Assembly (NCBI GenBank): GCA_030145015.1
Contig: JAQYWI010000245.1
Span: forward strand, 1-6,855
DNA: 6,855 nt
Direction: 5' to 3'
DNA from: Desulfobacterales bacterium
Lineage (GTDB): Bacteria > Desulfobacterota > Desulfobacteria > Desulfobacterales > JAHEIW01
Below are positions 1 to 5,484 of the stretch, one piece after another. Each line of letters opens with the position of its first letter. Position 1 is the stretch's first letter. The notes under the pieces were generated by a model, which saw nothing but the letters and a program-made list of their open reading frames with translations, was not told the DNA's origin and searched no databases. Both the position numbers and the translations under genes were made by a program.

Positions 1-1191
1 GGCCATCTGCCCGGCAGCTTACTGGAGTTTTTAGCGGTGCATACCTTAAACGCCCTGGTGGGCAATATCAACCGGCCGGGGGGTGTCTGGGCGGTACCCG
101 AGCCGGATTATATCGATTGGCCGGACCCGGAAATGGACGGTGTCGCCTCAGAGGGGATGCAACAGCCGCGCCTGGATGGTGCCGGCAGTTACCGCTATCC
201 GAATGCCCGCTATTTATTGCATCGCCTGCCGCAGGTCATAAACGCCAGTGCGGAGTCACCGGTTCAGGTGCTTTTTGTCGCCGGTGCCAATCCGGGGTAT
301 TCTTTGCCGGATACCGAATCGGTGAAAAAAGCGTTTGAGAAGATTCCGTTTGTCGTTAGTTTTTCGTCTTATATGGATGAAACTACGGAATTGGCGGATA
401 TGGTGCTTCCAAACCATGTCTTTTTGGAACGTTACGAAGATATTCCGGCGGCTGCGGGCTTCCCCAAACCCATCATCGGATTAACACAGCCGGCCATCGA
501 GCCGCTCTATAACACCCAACATACCGGCGATGTGGTTATTCAACTGGCCAAAGCGCTGGGCCACACCATTGGCGCCGCCTTTCCCTGGGAGGATTACGTC
601 ACCTGTCTGGAAGAAACCCTGGGCGATAAGTGGGATACCCTGGTTGAAGAGGGTTACTGGGTGGATGCCGGATTTAGCGGCACGGATTGGGCCAAGGCAT
701 TTGAAACCGATTCGGCAAAATTTGAATTTAGCAATAACGAAATAAACATGCTGGCCGGCTACAGTCCGCTAAAACTCGAAGGAGATGAAATACTCTATCC
801 GCTGACACTGGTGCCCTATGACACGATGCGGCTTGCCAGTGGTTTTATGGGGTCACCGCCGTTTCTGATTAAAGCGCTTGAAGACACGATTTTGCAAGGC
901 AATGAGGTTTTGGTGGAGCTCAACCCGGAGACGGCCAAGCAACTCGGACTCGCACAAGGAAGGGCTGTCAACCTGACCACCCTCAAGGGCTCTGCCCGGG
1001 TTAAGGTCCATCTTTCCAACGGGATTATGCCCGGCCTTGTCGCCCTTCCCCGGGGCCTGGGCCATACGGCCTATGACAGATTTTTGGCCGGCCGGGGTGT
1101 CAATTACAACCGGCTCAGCAGCGCGATCGAGGACCCCGCATCGGGCCATAACGCGGCCTGGGGAATGCGGGCCAAGCTCAGTAAAGCCTGA
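1..1191 (+). CDS. qrcB: Quinone reductase complex subunit QrcB, molybdopterin oxidoreductase family (5' truncated)
   Basis: The frame is open from base 1 to the TGA at 1189-1191, giving 396 C-terminal residues; the N-terminus lies outside the window. The GTG at 37 is internal, because the 12 codons before it continue the family sequence. Visible segments typical of the molybdopterin oxidoreductase family are GANPGYSLPD (about residues 95-104), ETTELADMVLPNH (about 127-139) and a C-terminal molybdopterin-dinucleotide-binding domain from about residue 266 to the end. Genes for a four-cluster ferredoxin-like protein and a QrcD-like NrfD protein follow, which points to QrcB, the large periplasmic subunit of the Qrc menaquinone reductase. 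Characterised QrcB is reported to belong to this family without carrying molybdenum. The N-terminal region, where a Tat signal and Fe-S ligands would lie, cannot be inspected. A polysulfide or thiosulfate reductase catalytic subunit (PsrA/PhsA) is the alternative, made less likely by the downstream genes. Confidence 0.85.
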   Translation, partial: GHLPGSLLEFLAVHTLNALVGNINRPGGVWAVPEPDYIDWPDPEMDGVASEGMQQPRLDGAGSYRYPNARYLLHRLPQVINASAESPVQVLFVAGANPGYSLPDTESVKKAFEKIPFVVSFSSYMDETTELADMVLPNHVFLERYEDIPAAAGFPKPIIGLTQPAIEPLYNTQHTGDVVIQLAKALGHTIGAAFPWEDYVTCLEETLGDKWDTLVEEGYWVDAGFSGTDWAKAFETDSAKFEFSNNEINMLAGYSPLKLEGDEILYPLTLVPYDTMRLASGFMGSPPFLIKALEDTILQGNEVLVELNPETAKQLGLAQGRAVNLTTLKGSARVKVHLSNGIMPGLVALPRGLGHTAYDRFLAGRGVNYNRLSSAIEDPASGHNAAWGMRAKLSKA

Positions 1192-1272
1192 GTTGATTGA
1201 GTATTGACGATAGAAACAGGTTAGGGGCTTCGCGCCAATTGGCCTCCGGTCCGTTGGGCTTACGCCCCGGAG

Positions 1273-1296
1273 GGAATGTTGAAATGCTGGAATATT
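1273..1296 (+). repeat. Degenerate octamer array, GGAATNNT orientation
   Basis: Three consecutive 8-base units are visible: GGAATGTT, GAAATGCT and GGAATATT, followed by GGG. They fit the pattern GGAATNNT with one deviation in the second unit. The array at 1380-1410 carries the same motif on the opposite strand, so the two form a loose inverted pair around an approximately 83-base core. Confidence 0.65.
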
Positions 1297-1379
1297 GGGC
1301 ACGCAGTGAAGCGTTGGCGCTATAATGGGTTTTGACCTCCGGCCCATAGAGCATGCGGATCGGAGAGGATACTGGACTG

Positions 1380-1410
1380 TTATTCCATCATTCCACTATT
1401 CCATTATTCC
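1380..1410 (-). repeat. Octamer array, NNATTCCA (reverse complement of GGAATNNT)
   Basis: The units TTATTCCA, TCATTCCA, CTATTCCA and a partial TTATTCC lie end to end with an exact 8-base period. Only the first two bases of each unit vary. Read on the minus strand the units become GGAATAAT, GGAATAGT, GGAATGAT and GGAATAA, matching the array at 1273-1296. There are no long spacers, so this is a simple tandem array, not a CRISPR. Confidence 0.75.
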
Positions 1411-1412
1411 TT

Positions 1413-1440
1413 GATTGAGGCAAAAACTCAGGCCTCAATC
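1413..1440 (+). other. Hairpin upstream of qrcC (9-bp perfect inverted repeat)
   Basis: GATTGAGGC (1413-1421) pairs with GCCTCAATC (1432-1440) around a 10-base A-rich loop. What follows is AT-rich but not a clean T tract, so termination would be weak. It could instead be an mRNA-processing or stabilising structure, or an operator. The left arm overlaps the right copy of the 9-base direct repeat. An overlapping motif, AACTCAGGC (1425-1433), is the exact reverse complement of GCCTGAGTT at the qrcB stop (1186-1194). Confidence 0.5.
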
Positions 1441-1492
1441 TGTCTATTATATTTTCATTAATTTATTTAAATTCCAAAATGTTATTGCTACC

Positions 1493-1498
1493 AAGGGG
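1493..1498 (+). promoter_or_regulatory. Ribosome binding site that fixes the qrcC start
   Basis: AAGGGG lies 5 bases before the ATG at 1504. An in-frame GTG at 1498 overlaps this Shine-Dalgarno sequence and would have no site of its own, so ATG 1504 is the better start. The 50 bases before it are very AT-rich, but no convincing promoter pair was found there. Confidence 0.75.
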
Positions 1499-1503
1499 TG
1501 CAG

Positions 1504-2310
1504 ATGGAAAGCGAAAATGCCAAGAAGTTTGGAATGGTCATTGATCTGGATAAATGCACGGGTTGCGGCGCATGTATGGTTGCCTGTATGGCAGAGAACA
1601 ATGTCCCTTTCCGGGAAGATGAAACCGATAAGCTGATCAGTATTTCATGGATGCGCGTTTACAGGTTGACGAACCGCAAACCTTTTCCGGACACTGAGGA
1701 ATGCTTTCTTCCAAGACCCTGCCAGCATTGTGAAGGGCACGGCGGACATTCTCCCTGCGTATCTGTCTGTCCGGCGACCGCCACGGACTATGATATGGAT
1801 ACCGGAATCGTCAGCCAGATTTATCCGCGCTGTTTCGGGTGCCGATACTGTATGGCGGCCTGTCCGTACCATGTGCGCCAATTTAACTGGTGGGATCCGA
1901 TCTGGCCGGATGGAATGGAAAAAATGCTGAACCCGGGCGTATCGGTGCGCATGCGGGGGGTTGTGGAAAAATGCAGCTTCTGTATCCAGCGTTATCAGTC
2001 GGCCAAGGAGCAGGCCTATATGGAAGAGCGCCGGGAAATAGAAGAGGATGAGTATCAAACCGCCTGCACCGAGGCATGCCCGGCCGGCGCGATTACATTT
2101 GGTGATTTGAATAATCCCGAACATGCGGTTCATCAAATGGCCCAGCCGGATCCCAAACACGAAGGCCGGCCGAATAATCCCAGGGCTTTTCGTCTATTGG
2201 AACGGCTGGGGACCAACACCAAGATCTATTATCTCTCCAGGCGTGAGTGGGTCAGAAAGGCCGGCGACAATTATCTGAAGGACGAATTTAAAAACAAAAC
2301 CCACAGCTGA
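1504..2310 (+). CDS. qrcC: Quinone reductase complex iron-sulfur subunit QrcC
   Basis: This 268-residue protein is a ferredoxin-like electron-transfer subunit of the PsrB/NrfC/HybA type. Sixteen cysteines fall in four groups: C18, C21, C24, C28 (CTGCGACMVAC); C73, C76, C85, C89; C110, C113, C116, C120 (CFGCRYCMAACP); and C157, C160, C188, C192. C67 is extra. The pattern supplies ligands for four cubane clusters, a wire between QrcB and the membrane subunit. There is no signal peptide of its own. In this family such subunits are normally exported together with a Tat-dependent catalytic partner, so a periplasmic location is inferred. It lies 312 bases after qrcB (an unusually long gap) and 62 before qrcD. 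The C-terminal 60 residues are charged and cysteine-free. The Fe-S subunit role is nearly certain; the Qrc assignment rests mainly on QrcD next door. Confidence 0.9.
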   Translation: MESENAKKFGMVIDLDKCTGCGACMVACMAENNVPFREDETDKLISISWMRVYRLTNRKPFPDTEECFLPRPCQHCEGHGGHSPCVSVCPATATDYDMDTGIVSQIYPRCFGCRYCMAACPYHVRQFNWWDPIWPDGMEKMLNPGVSVRMRGVVEKCSFCIQRYQSAKEQAYMEERREIEEDEYQTACTEACPAGAITFGDLNNPEHAVHQMAQPDPKHEGRPNNPRAFRLLERLGTNTKIYYLSRREWVRKAGDNYLKDEFKNKTHS

Positions 2311-2372
2311 TTTAAGAAAGGCTGTTTTTATTTCAATTCTGGCAATCTTTTCAATCTAGGAGCACGGAACTT

Positions 2373-3704
2373 ATGGACTCTGCATTAATTCCCAAAGGGG
2401 TTAAACGCTGCCCAATCTGGCAATTTCTCCTGTGGATTGGCGCCAATGGCGCGGTTCTGGCCTGGGGTGTCTTTGCCATGTTGCTTATTTACATAAAAGG
2501 GCTCAATCAGACCAACATGAACAACGCTTACGGGTTCGCGTTGTGGATCTGGGCTGATCTCGCAGTGATCGCCCTGGGGGGCGGGGCCTTCTTTACCGGT
2601 TTTTTAAGATACATCGTCGGCAAGGGTGAAATCAAAAATATCATTAATTTCGCCGTGCTCATCGGGGTCATCTGTTACACCTCGGCGCTGCTGATTCTGG
2701 GTTTCGATGTCGGACAACCCCTGCGGGGATGGTTTATCTTCTGGCATGCCAATGTTCATTCCATGCTGACCGAGGTGGCCTTCTGTCTCTCTGCTTACCT
2801 GATCGTTCTGATCATCGAGTATGTCCCGGTTGTTTTAGAGAATCGCCAGATTGACAAGATACCCTTTTTCCACAAACTGGGCCACAACATGCACGAAGTC
2901 ATGGCGGTGTTTGCAGCCACCGGTGTTTTTCTCTCCTTTTTCCACCAGGGATCTTTAGGCGGTGTCCCGGGCGTCCTTTTTGGCCGCCCCTTTGGCTTTC
3001 GCGAAGGCGTTTTTATCTGGCCCTGGACATTTTTTCTGTTCACCTGGTCAGCGGCCGCCGGTGGACCCTGTTTTACCATCTTGATTACCAAGCTGACTGA
3101 AAAAATAACCCGCAAAAAGCTGGTCAAAGACAATGTGATTGAGCTCTTGGCCAAAATTTCCGGCTGGATGATCTTTTTCTATATTATCGCCAAGATTGCG
3201 GACACCCTGTACTGGGCCAACGTTACGGCGCCGTCAAAAGGGTTTACCTTCATGCAATTTTACAGCAACAATGCAGGATCGTTATACGGTCTTTGGATCC
3301 TGATTTTAGAAATTGGCATCTGCGGTGTCCTGCCGGCGCTTATTCTGATTACCGACAAAGGTCGCAAAACCCAGGCAACCCTGTTGCTGGCGGTCTTTTT
3401 GGCGGTGCTGGGGGTCGGCCTCAATCGCTGGGTGATGGTGCTGCAGGTCCTGGCCATTCCGGTGCTGAGCTTCGAGAGCTGGGCGACGTATTTCCCCAGC
3501 TGGCAGGAAATCGCCACCACCCTTTTGCCGGTGGCATACGGCGTTATTATGATTTCGATATCGTTTCGGTATTTACCGATTTTTCCCCAGGAACGGGAAT
3601 TGAATCCCATTGATGTACCGGCCGCTGCGGCTCAAGTTGCCGAGCCGGAGACGCAAACAACCGATGCCGGTCCCGAACCGGAATTGAGCCCGGCTGAATC
3701 ATAG
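2373..3704 (+). CDS. qrcD: Quinone reductase complex integral membrane subunit QrcD (NrfD/PsrC family)
   Basis: The product is a 443-residue polytopic membrane protein with about ten predicted spans, near residues 17-42, 54-80, 90-111, 130-152, 174-191, 213-238, 258-280, 305-327, 334-355 and 380-402. It is the quinone-binding anchor that receives electrons from QrcC. Segments I recall as characteristic of QrcD are GLNQTNMNN (43-51), DVGQPLRGWF (112-121), NVHSMLTEV (127-135), FFHQGSLGG (189-197), FREGVFIWP (209-217), SWQE (376-379) and FPQER (404-408). The conserved acidic, His and Arg residues in or near the spans suit a quinone or proton pathway. The start is supported by AGGAG at 2358-2362, ten bases before the ATG. 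The last 40 residues form a Pro/Ala/Glu-rich, hydrophilic, apparently disordered tail. A gene for a 52-residue membrane protein starts 15 bases after the stop, so the two are probably cotranscribed. Confidence 0.92.
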   Translation: MDSALIPKGVKRCPIWQFLLWIGANGAVLAWGVFAMLLIYIKGLNQTNMNNAYGFALWIWADLAVIALGGGAFFTGFLRYIVGKGEIKNIINFAVLIGVICYTSALLILGFDVGQPLRGWFIFWHANVHSMLTEVAFCLSAYLIVLIIEYVPVVLENRQIDKIPFFHKLGHNMHEVMAVFAATGVFLSFFHQGSLGGVPGVLFGRPFGFREGVFIWPWTFFLFTWSAAAGGPCFTILITKLTEKITRKKLVKDNVIELLAKISGWMIFFYIIAKIADTLYWANVTAPSKGFTFMQFYSNNAGSLYGLWILILEIGICGVLPALILITDKGRKTQATLLLAVFLAVLGVGLNRWVMVLQVLAIPVLSFESWATYFPSWQEIATTLLPVAYGVIMISISFRYLPIFPQERELNPIDVPAAAAQVAEPETQTTDAGPEPELSPAES

Positions 3705-3719
3705 TGATGGAGGAAATAC

Positions 3720-3878
3720 ATGTTACCATTTAGTTTTGAATGGATTTGGGATCCAAGCCATATGGTGTTTCATGGAGGACTTTGGTATGCATTGACGGTC
3801 ATCGGCCTCGGGGTGACCTATTGTGTCATCAAGGCAGTTCTTGATATCAGCAAAGGTAAAGACGGTAATCACCACTGA
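3720..3878 (+). CDS. Uncharacterised 52-residue single-span membrane protein linked to qrcD
   Basis: I do not recognise a named family. The ATG at 3720 is preceded by a strong GGAGG (3709-3713), six bases away and immediately after the qrcD stop. The reading frame ends at TGA 3876-3878, just before the terminator. The product starts with an aromatic segment, MLPFSFEWIWDPSHMVFHGG, containing D11, H14 and H18. One hydrophobic helix follows at about residues 21-42, then a short charged, His-ending tail. Lysines K38, K45 and K47 suggest, by the positive-inside rule, a cytoplasmic C-terminus and a periplasmic N-terminus. Position and translation signals suggest a small accessory subunit or assembly factor of the Qrc complex, comparable in kind to the small subunits of other respiratory complexes. 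That role is inference. Coding status is well supported by the ribosome binding site, tight spacing and membrane-protein composition. Confidence 0.8.
   Translation: MLPFSFEWIWDPSHMVFHGGLWYALTVIGLGVTYCVIKAVLDISKGKDGNHH
3841..3869 (+). promoter_or_regulatory. Candidate sigma-70 promoter for murA
   Basis: TTGATA (3841-3846, 5/6 to the -35 consensus) is followed after 17 bases by GGTAAT (3864-3869, 4/6 to the -10 consensus). The pair sits in the last codons of the small qrc-linked gene. Transcription would start near 3876 and run through the terminator hairpin into murA. It is the best pair found close to murA, but such matches are common by chance. Confidence 0.3.
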
Positions 3879-3898
3879 TCTCAAAACCGATAAATGTC

Positions 3899-3943
3899 AA
3901 AAAGCGCTTCCGCCACCATTGTCGGGGAGCGCTTTTTTGTTTT
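3899..3943 (+). terminator. Strong intrinsic terminator after the qrc unit
   Basis: AAAAAGCGCT (3899-3908) pairs perfectly with AGCGCTTTTT (3928-3937). The stem extends inward by a T-G and two C-G pairs, leaving a loop of about 13 bases. A T-rich run (TTTTTTGTTTT) starts at 3933. The A tract on the left arm means it could also act on minus-strand transcripts. It lies 20 bases after the stop of the small membrane-protein gene and ends 14 bases before murA. Confidence 0.9.
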
Positions 3944-3957
3944 GATGAGGAGTTCGG

Positions 3958-5208
3958 ATGGACAAGATTATAGTCGAAGGCGGACGCCGGCTAAAAGGGC
4001 AGGTGCGCATCAGCGGTGCAAAAAATGCCGCGCTGCCGATTCTGGTATCTTCCCTGTTAACCGAGGGGTTGAATACGTATTCAAACGTCCCGGATTTAAA
4101 GGACATTGCAAGCATTAAAGAGCTGCTCTCTAATCTAGGCGCCCACGCGGAAACTCAGGGCAATACGGTGTACGTTGATACCGGGCGTATCCTCAGCTAT
4201 GAGGCACCTTATGACGTGGTGCGCAAGATGCGGGCATCCATCCTGGTTTTAGGGCCCATGGTGGCCCGATTGCAAAAGGCCAGAGTTTCCCTGCCGGGCG
4301 GATGTGCGATCGGGGCGCGTCCGATTAACCTTCATCTGAAAGGATTGGCCCAACTTGGCGCCAACATTAAATTGGAACACGGTTATGTCCAGGCGGAAGC
4401 CAAAAAGTTAAAAGGCGCCGAGATTTACTTCGATACCGTGACGGTCACCGGCACTGAAAATCTGATGATGGCGGCTGTTTTAGCCGAAGGCACCACCATT
4501 TTGCGCAATGCCGCCCGGGAGCCCGAAATCGTCGCGCTGGCTGAGGTCCTCGATAAGATGGGGGCCGATATTCAGGGCGCCGGAACCGCAGTCATTACCA
4601 TAAAAGGGGTCAGCGCTTTGCAGCCGGTAGCGGTGTCCATTATTCCGGATCGAATCGAAACCGGCACATTTATGATTGCTGCTGCCCTGACCCACGGCGA
4701 CGTTACCCTGGTGGGTTGCGAGCCGGATCACGTGAGCGCCTGCATCCATAAATTGCAAAGCGCCGGTATCCGGATCCAGACCCATAAAAAAAGCATCCAT
4801 GTTGACGGAAATGATGAAATTGTCAGTGTGGATGTTAAAACCCAGCCTTACCCGGGGTTCCCCACCGATATGCAGGCGCAATTCATGGTGCTGATGAGCA
4901 TTGCCAGGGGCACCAGCATGATTTCAGAGACCATTTTTGAAAACCGCTTTATTCATGTCGGTGAATTAAAACGCATGGGTGCCGATATTAAAATTTCAGG
5001 CAATACCGCCATGGTTAAAGGCGTATCCGGCCTGTCCGCGGCCCCAGTGATGGCCAGTGACCTGAGAGCCAGCGCGTCGCTGATCTTGGCCGGCCTGGTG
5101 GCTGAAGGCAAGACCGAAGTCAATCGCGTCTATCATCTGGACCGGGGGTATGAGGCCATCGAGCAGAAGTTCTCCGAATTGGGAGCCGCCATCAAGCGCC
5201 TAAAATAA
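3958..5208 (+). CDS. murA: UDP-N-acetylglucosamine 1-carboxyvinyltransferase MurA
   Basis: MurA is the cytoplasmic enzyme that transfers enolpyruvate from phosphoenolpyruvate to UDP-N-acetylglucosamine, the first committed step of peptidoglycan synthesis. The 416-residue product has the usual family length (419 in E. coli). Active-site residues are present: K22 and N23 in GAKNAALP; the catalytic C116 in [11 protein letters not shown] (C115 in E. coli); D304 in YPGFPTDMQ (D305); R370 in DLRASASL; and R396 in [10 protein letters not shown] (R397). Both inside-out alpha/beta domains of the EPSP-synthase-like fold appear intact. Because the catalytic residue is Cys and not Asp, the enzyme belongs to the fosfomycin-sensitive type by family knowledge. 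The ATG at 3958 has GAGGAG (3947-3952) five bases upstream. The terminator ends only 14 bases before the start, so expression must come from read-through or from a promoter upstream of the hairpin. Confidence 0.97.
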   Translation: MDKIIVEGGRRLKGQVRISGAKNAALPILVSSLLTEGLNTYSNVPDLKDIASIKELLSNLGAHAETQGNTVYVDTGRILSYEAPYDVVRKMRASILVLGPMVARLQKARVSLPGGCAIGARPINLHLKGLAQLGANIKLEHGYVQAEAKKLKGAEIYFDTVTVTGTENLMMAAVLAEGTTILRNAAREPEIVALAEVLDKMGADIQGAGTAVITIKGVSALQPVAVSIIPDRIETGTFMIAAALTHGDVTLVGCEPDHVSACIHKLQSAGIRIQTHKKSIHVDGNDEIVSVDVKTQPYPGFPTDMQAQFMVLMSIARGTSMISETIFENRFIHVGELKRMGADIKISGNTAMVKGVSGLSAAPVMASDLRASASLILAGLVAEGKTEVNRVYHLDRGYEAIEQKFSELGAAIKRLK

Positions 5209-5222
5209 ACGGGCTGGCATCC

Positions 5223-5230
5223 AAACAACG
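5223..5230 (+). repeat. Left 8-base direct repeat (target-site duplication)
   Basis: AAACAACG directly abuts the left terminal inverted repeat of the element at 5231-5454. It matches exactly the copy that directly abuts the right end, as expected for a target-site duplication made on insertion. Confidence 0.85.
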
Positions 5231-5245
5231 AGAAGTGGTTTCAAA
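5231..5245 (+). repeat. Left terminal inverted repeat of the MITE
   Basis: AGAAGTGGTTTCAAA. Its reverse complement, TTTGAAACCACTTCT, differs from the right end (TTTGATACCACTTCT) only at the sixth position. Confidence 0.85.
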
Positions 5246-5266
5246 GCCTCAGATCAGGTTCAAGGG

Positions 5267-5429
5267 TCCGCCGAAGGCGGATTAATATCTAATCTTAAAA
5301 AATTAATGTATGCATCAAGGCGTCCCGCTTGCGGGGTAATCCGCCACACATTCTGGCGGACCATTGGCGCCTTTTGAGCCCCTTAAATATTCTTTCAATT
5401 AGATGCGAAATCCCGCTTCATTAAGCGGG
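5267..5429 (+). other. Four internal hairpins of the MITE
   Basis: The stems are TCCGCC/GGCGGA (5267-5272, 5276-5281; GAA loop), CCCG/CGGG (5324-5327, 5332-5335; CTTG loop), TCCGCCA/TGGCGGA (5340-5346, 5354-5360; 7-base loop) and CCCGCTT/AAGCGGG (5412-5418, 5423-5429; CATT loop). The stem motifs TCCGCC and CCCGCTT each occur twice. TCAAGGCG (5315-5322) can also pair, with a two-base bulge, with 5368-5377 to enclose the second and third hairpins in a branched fold. The stretch at 5282-5314 is AT-rich. None has a T tract suggesting a terminator. Confidence 0.7.
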
Positions 5430-5439
5430 GAGATGGGGT

Positions 5440-5454
5440 TTTGATACCACTTCT
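5440..5454 (-). repeat. Right terminal inverted repeat of the MITE
   Basis: TTTGATACCACTTCT, inverted relative to the left end with one mismatch, and immediately followed by the right AAACAACG copy. Confidence 0.85.
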
Positions 5455-5462
5455 AAACAACG
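5455..5462 (+). repeat. Right 8-base direct repeat (target-site duplication)
   Basis: AAACAACG is identical to 5223-5230 and directly abuts the right terminal inverted repeat. The duplication lies 22 bases before the comEC start. Confidence 0.85.
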
Positions 5463-5484
5463 ACGACTGGTAACGGACAAAACC

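Larger units (their letters stand above)
1202..1410. mobile_element. Candidate small non-coding insertion between qrcB and qrcC
   Basis: This 209-base segment is bounded exactly by a 9-base direct repeat, TTGATTGAG, at 1193-1201 and 1411-1419, which may be a target-site duplication. It encodes nothing convincing. It contains short inverted repeats (GCGCCAA 1232-1238 with TTGGCGC 1314-1320; CCTCCGG 1243-1249 with CCGGAGG 1267-1273; CTCCG 1337-1341 with CGGAG 1361-1365) and two oppositely oriented octamer arrays. The two ends are not clear inverted repeats of each other, so it is not a classical MITE. One shared 9-mer in about 310 bases could also arise by chance. Removing the segment plus one repeat copy would shorten the qrcB-qrcC gap to 94 bases, more usual inside an operon. 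Insertion is an inference. Confidence 0.4.
5231..5454. mobile_element. Non-coding MITE-like element between murA and comEC
   Basis: The 224-base element begins AGAAGTGGTTTCAAA (5231-5245) and ends TTTGATACCACTTCT (5440-5454). The ends are inverted repeats matching at 14 of 15 positions. An exact 8-base direct repeat, AAACAACG, abuts both ends. It holds no plausible gene and is too short for a transposase, so it should be a miniature element mobilised in trans. The interior has at least four perfect hairpins. Eight-base duplications occur in several IS families, and the parent family cannot be named from the sequence. Without the element and one repeat copy, murA and comEC would be 44 bases apart, so it probably split a compact arrangement and now forms most of the comEC leader. 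Confidence 0.85.

Noticed and set aside
1321..1326. Perfect TATAAT in the qrcB-qrcC gap
   Set aside because: No acceptable -35 hexamer is found 16-18 bases upstream, so it was not called as a promoter, although an element-borne promoter for qrcC cannot be excluded.
853..1347. 164-codon minus-strand open frame across the end of qrcB and the following gap
   Set aside because: It lies mostly antisense to the conserved dinucleotide-binding domain of qrcB and has no family resemblance. The rest runs through the repeat-rich spacer. It is a shadow of the real gene.
1380..1410. Short tandem units as a CRISPR remnant
   Set aside because: The units are 8 bases with no spacers and no cas genes are present.
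1498..1500. GTG as alternative start of qrcC
   Set aside because: It overlaps the AAGGGG Shine-Dalgarno that is ideally spaced for the ATG at 1504, and it has no ribosome binding site of its own.
1645..2160. 171-codon minus-strand open frame antisense to qrcC
   Set aside because: The opposite strand has the complete cysteine pattern of a ferredoxin-like protein. The antisense translation shows no recognisable domain.
2303..2334. Possible terminator between qrcC and qrcD (ACAGC/GCTGT followed by T-rich sequence)
   Set aside because: The stem is only 5 bp with a 13-base loop and overlaps the qrcC stop codon. It is too weak to call, and qrcD needs co-expression.
1..3704. Polysulfide, thiosulfate or tetrathionate reductase operon in place of Qrc
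   Set aside because: The three-gene layout alone would fit, but QrcD-like segments (GLNQTNMNN, NVHSMLTEV, FFHQGSLGG, FPQER) and the ten-span membrane subunit favour Qrc. The missing start of qrcB and any upstream cytochrome gene leave slight doubt.
5209..5484. Riboswitch or structured leader RNA upstream of comEC
   Set aside because: The hairpins are explained by an element with terminal inverted repeats and flanking direct repeats, and no known riboswitch core was recognised.
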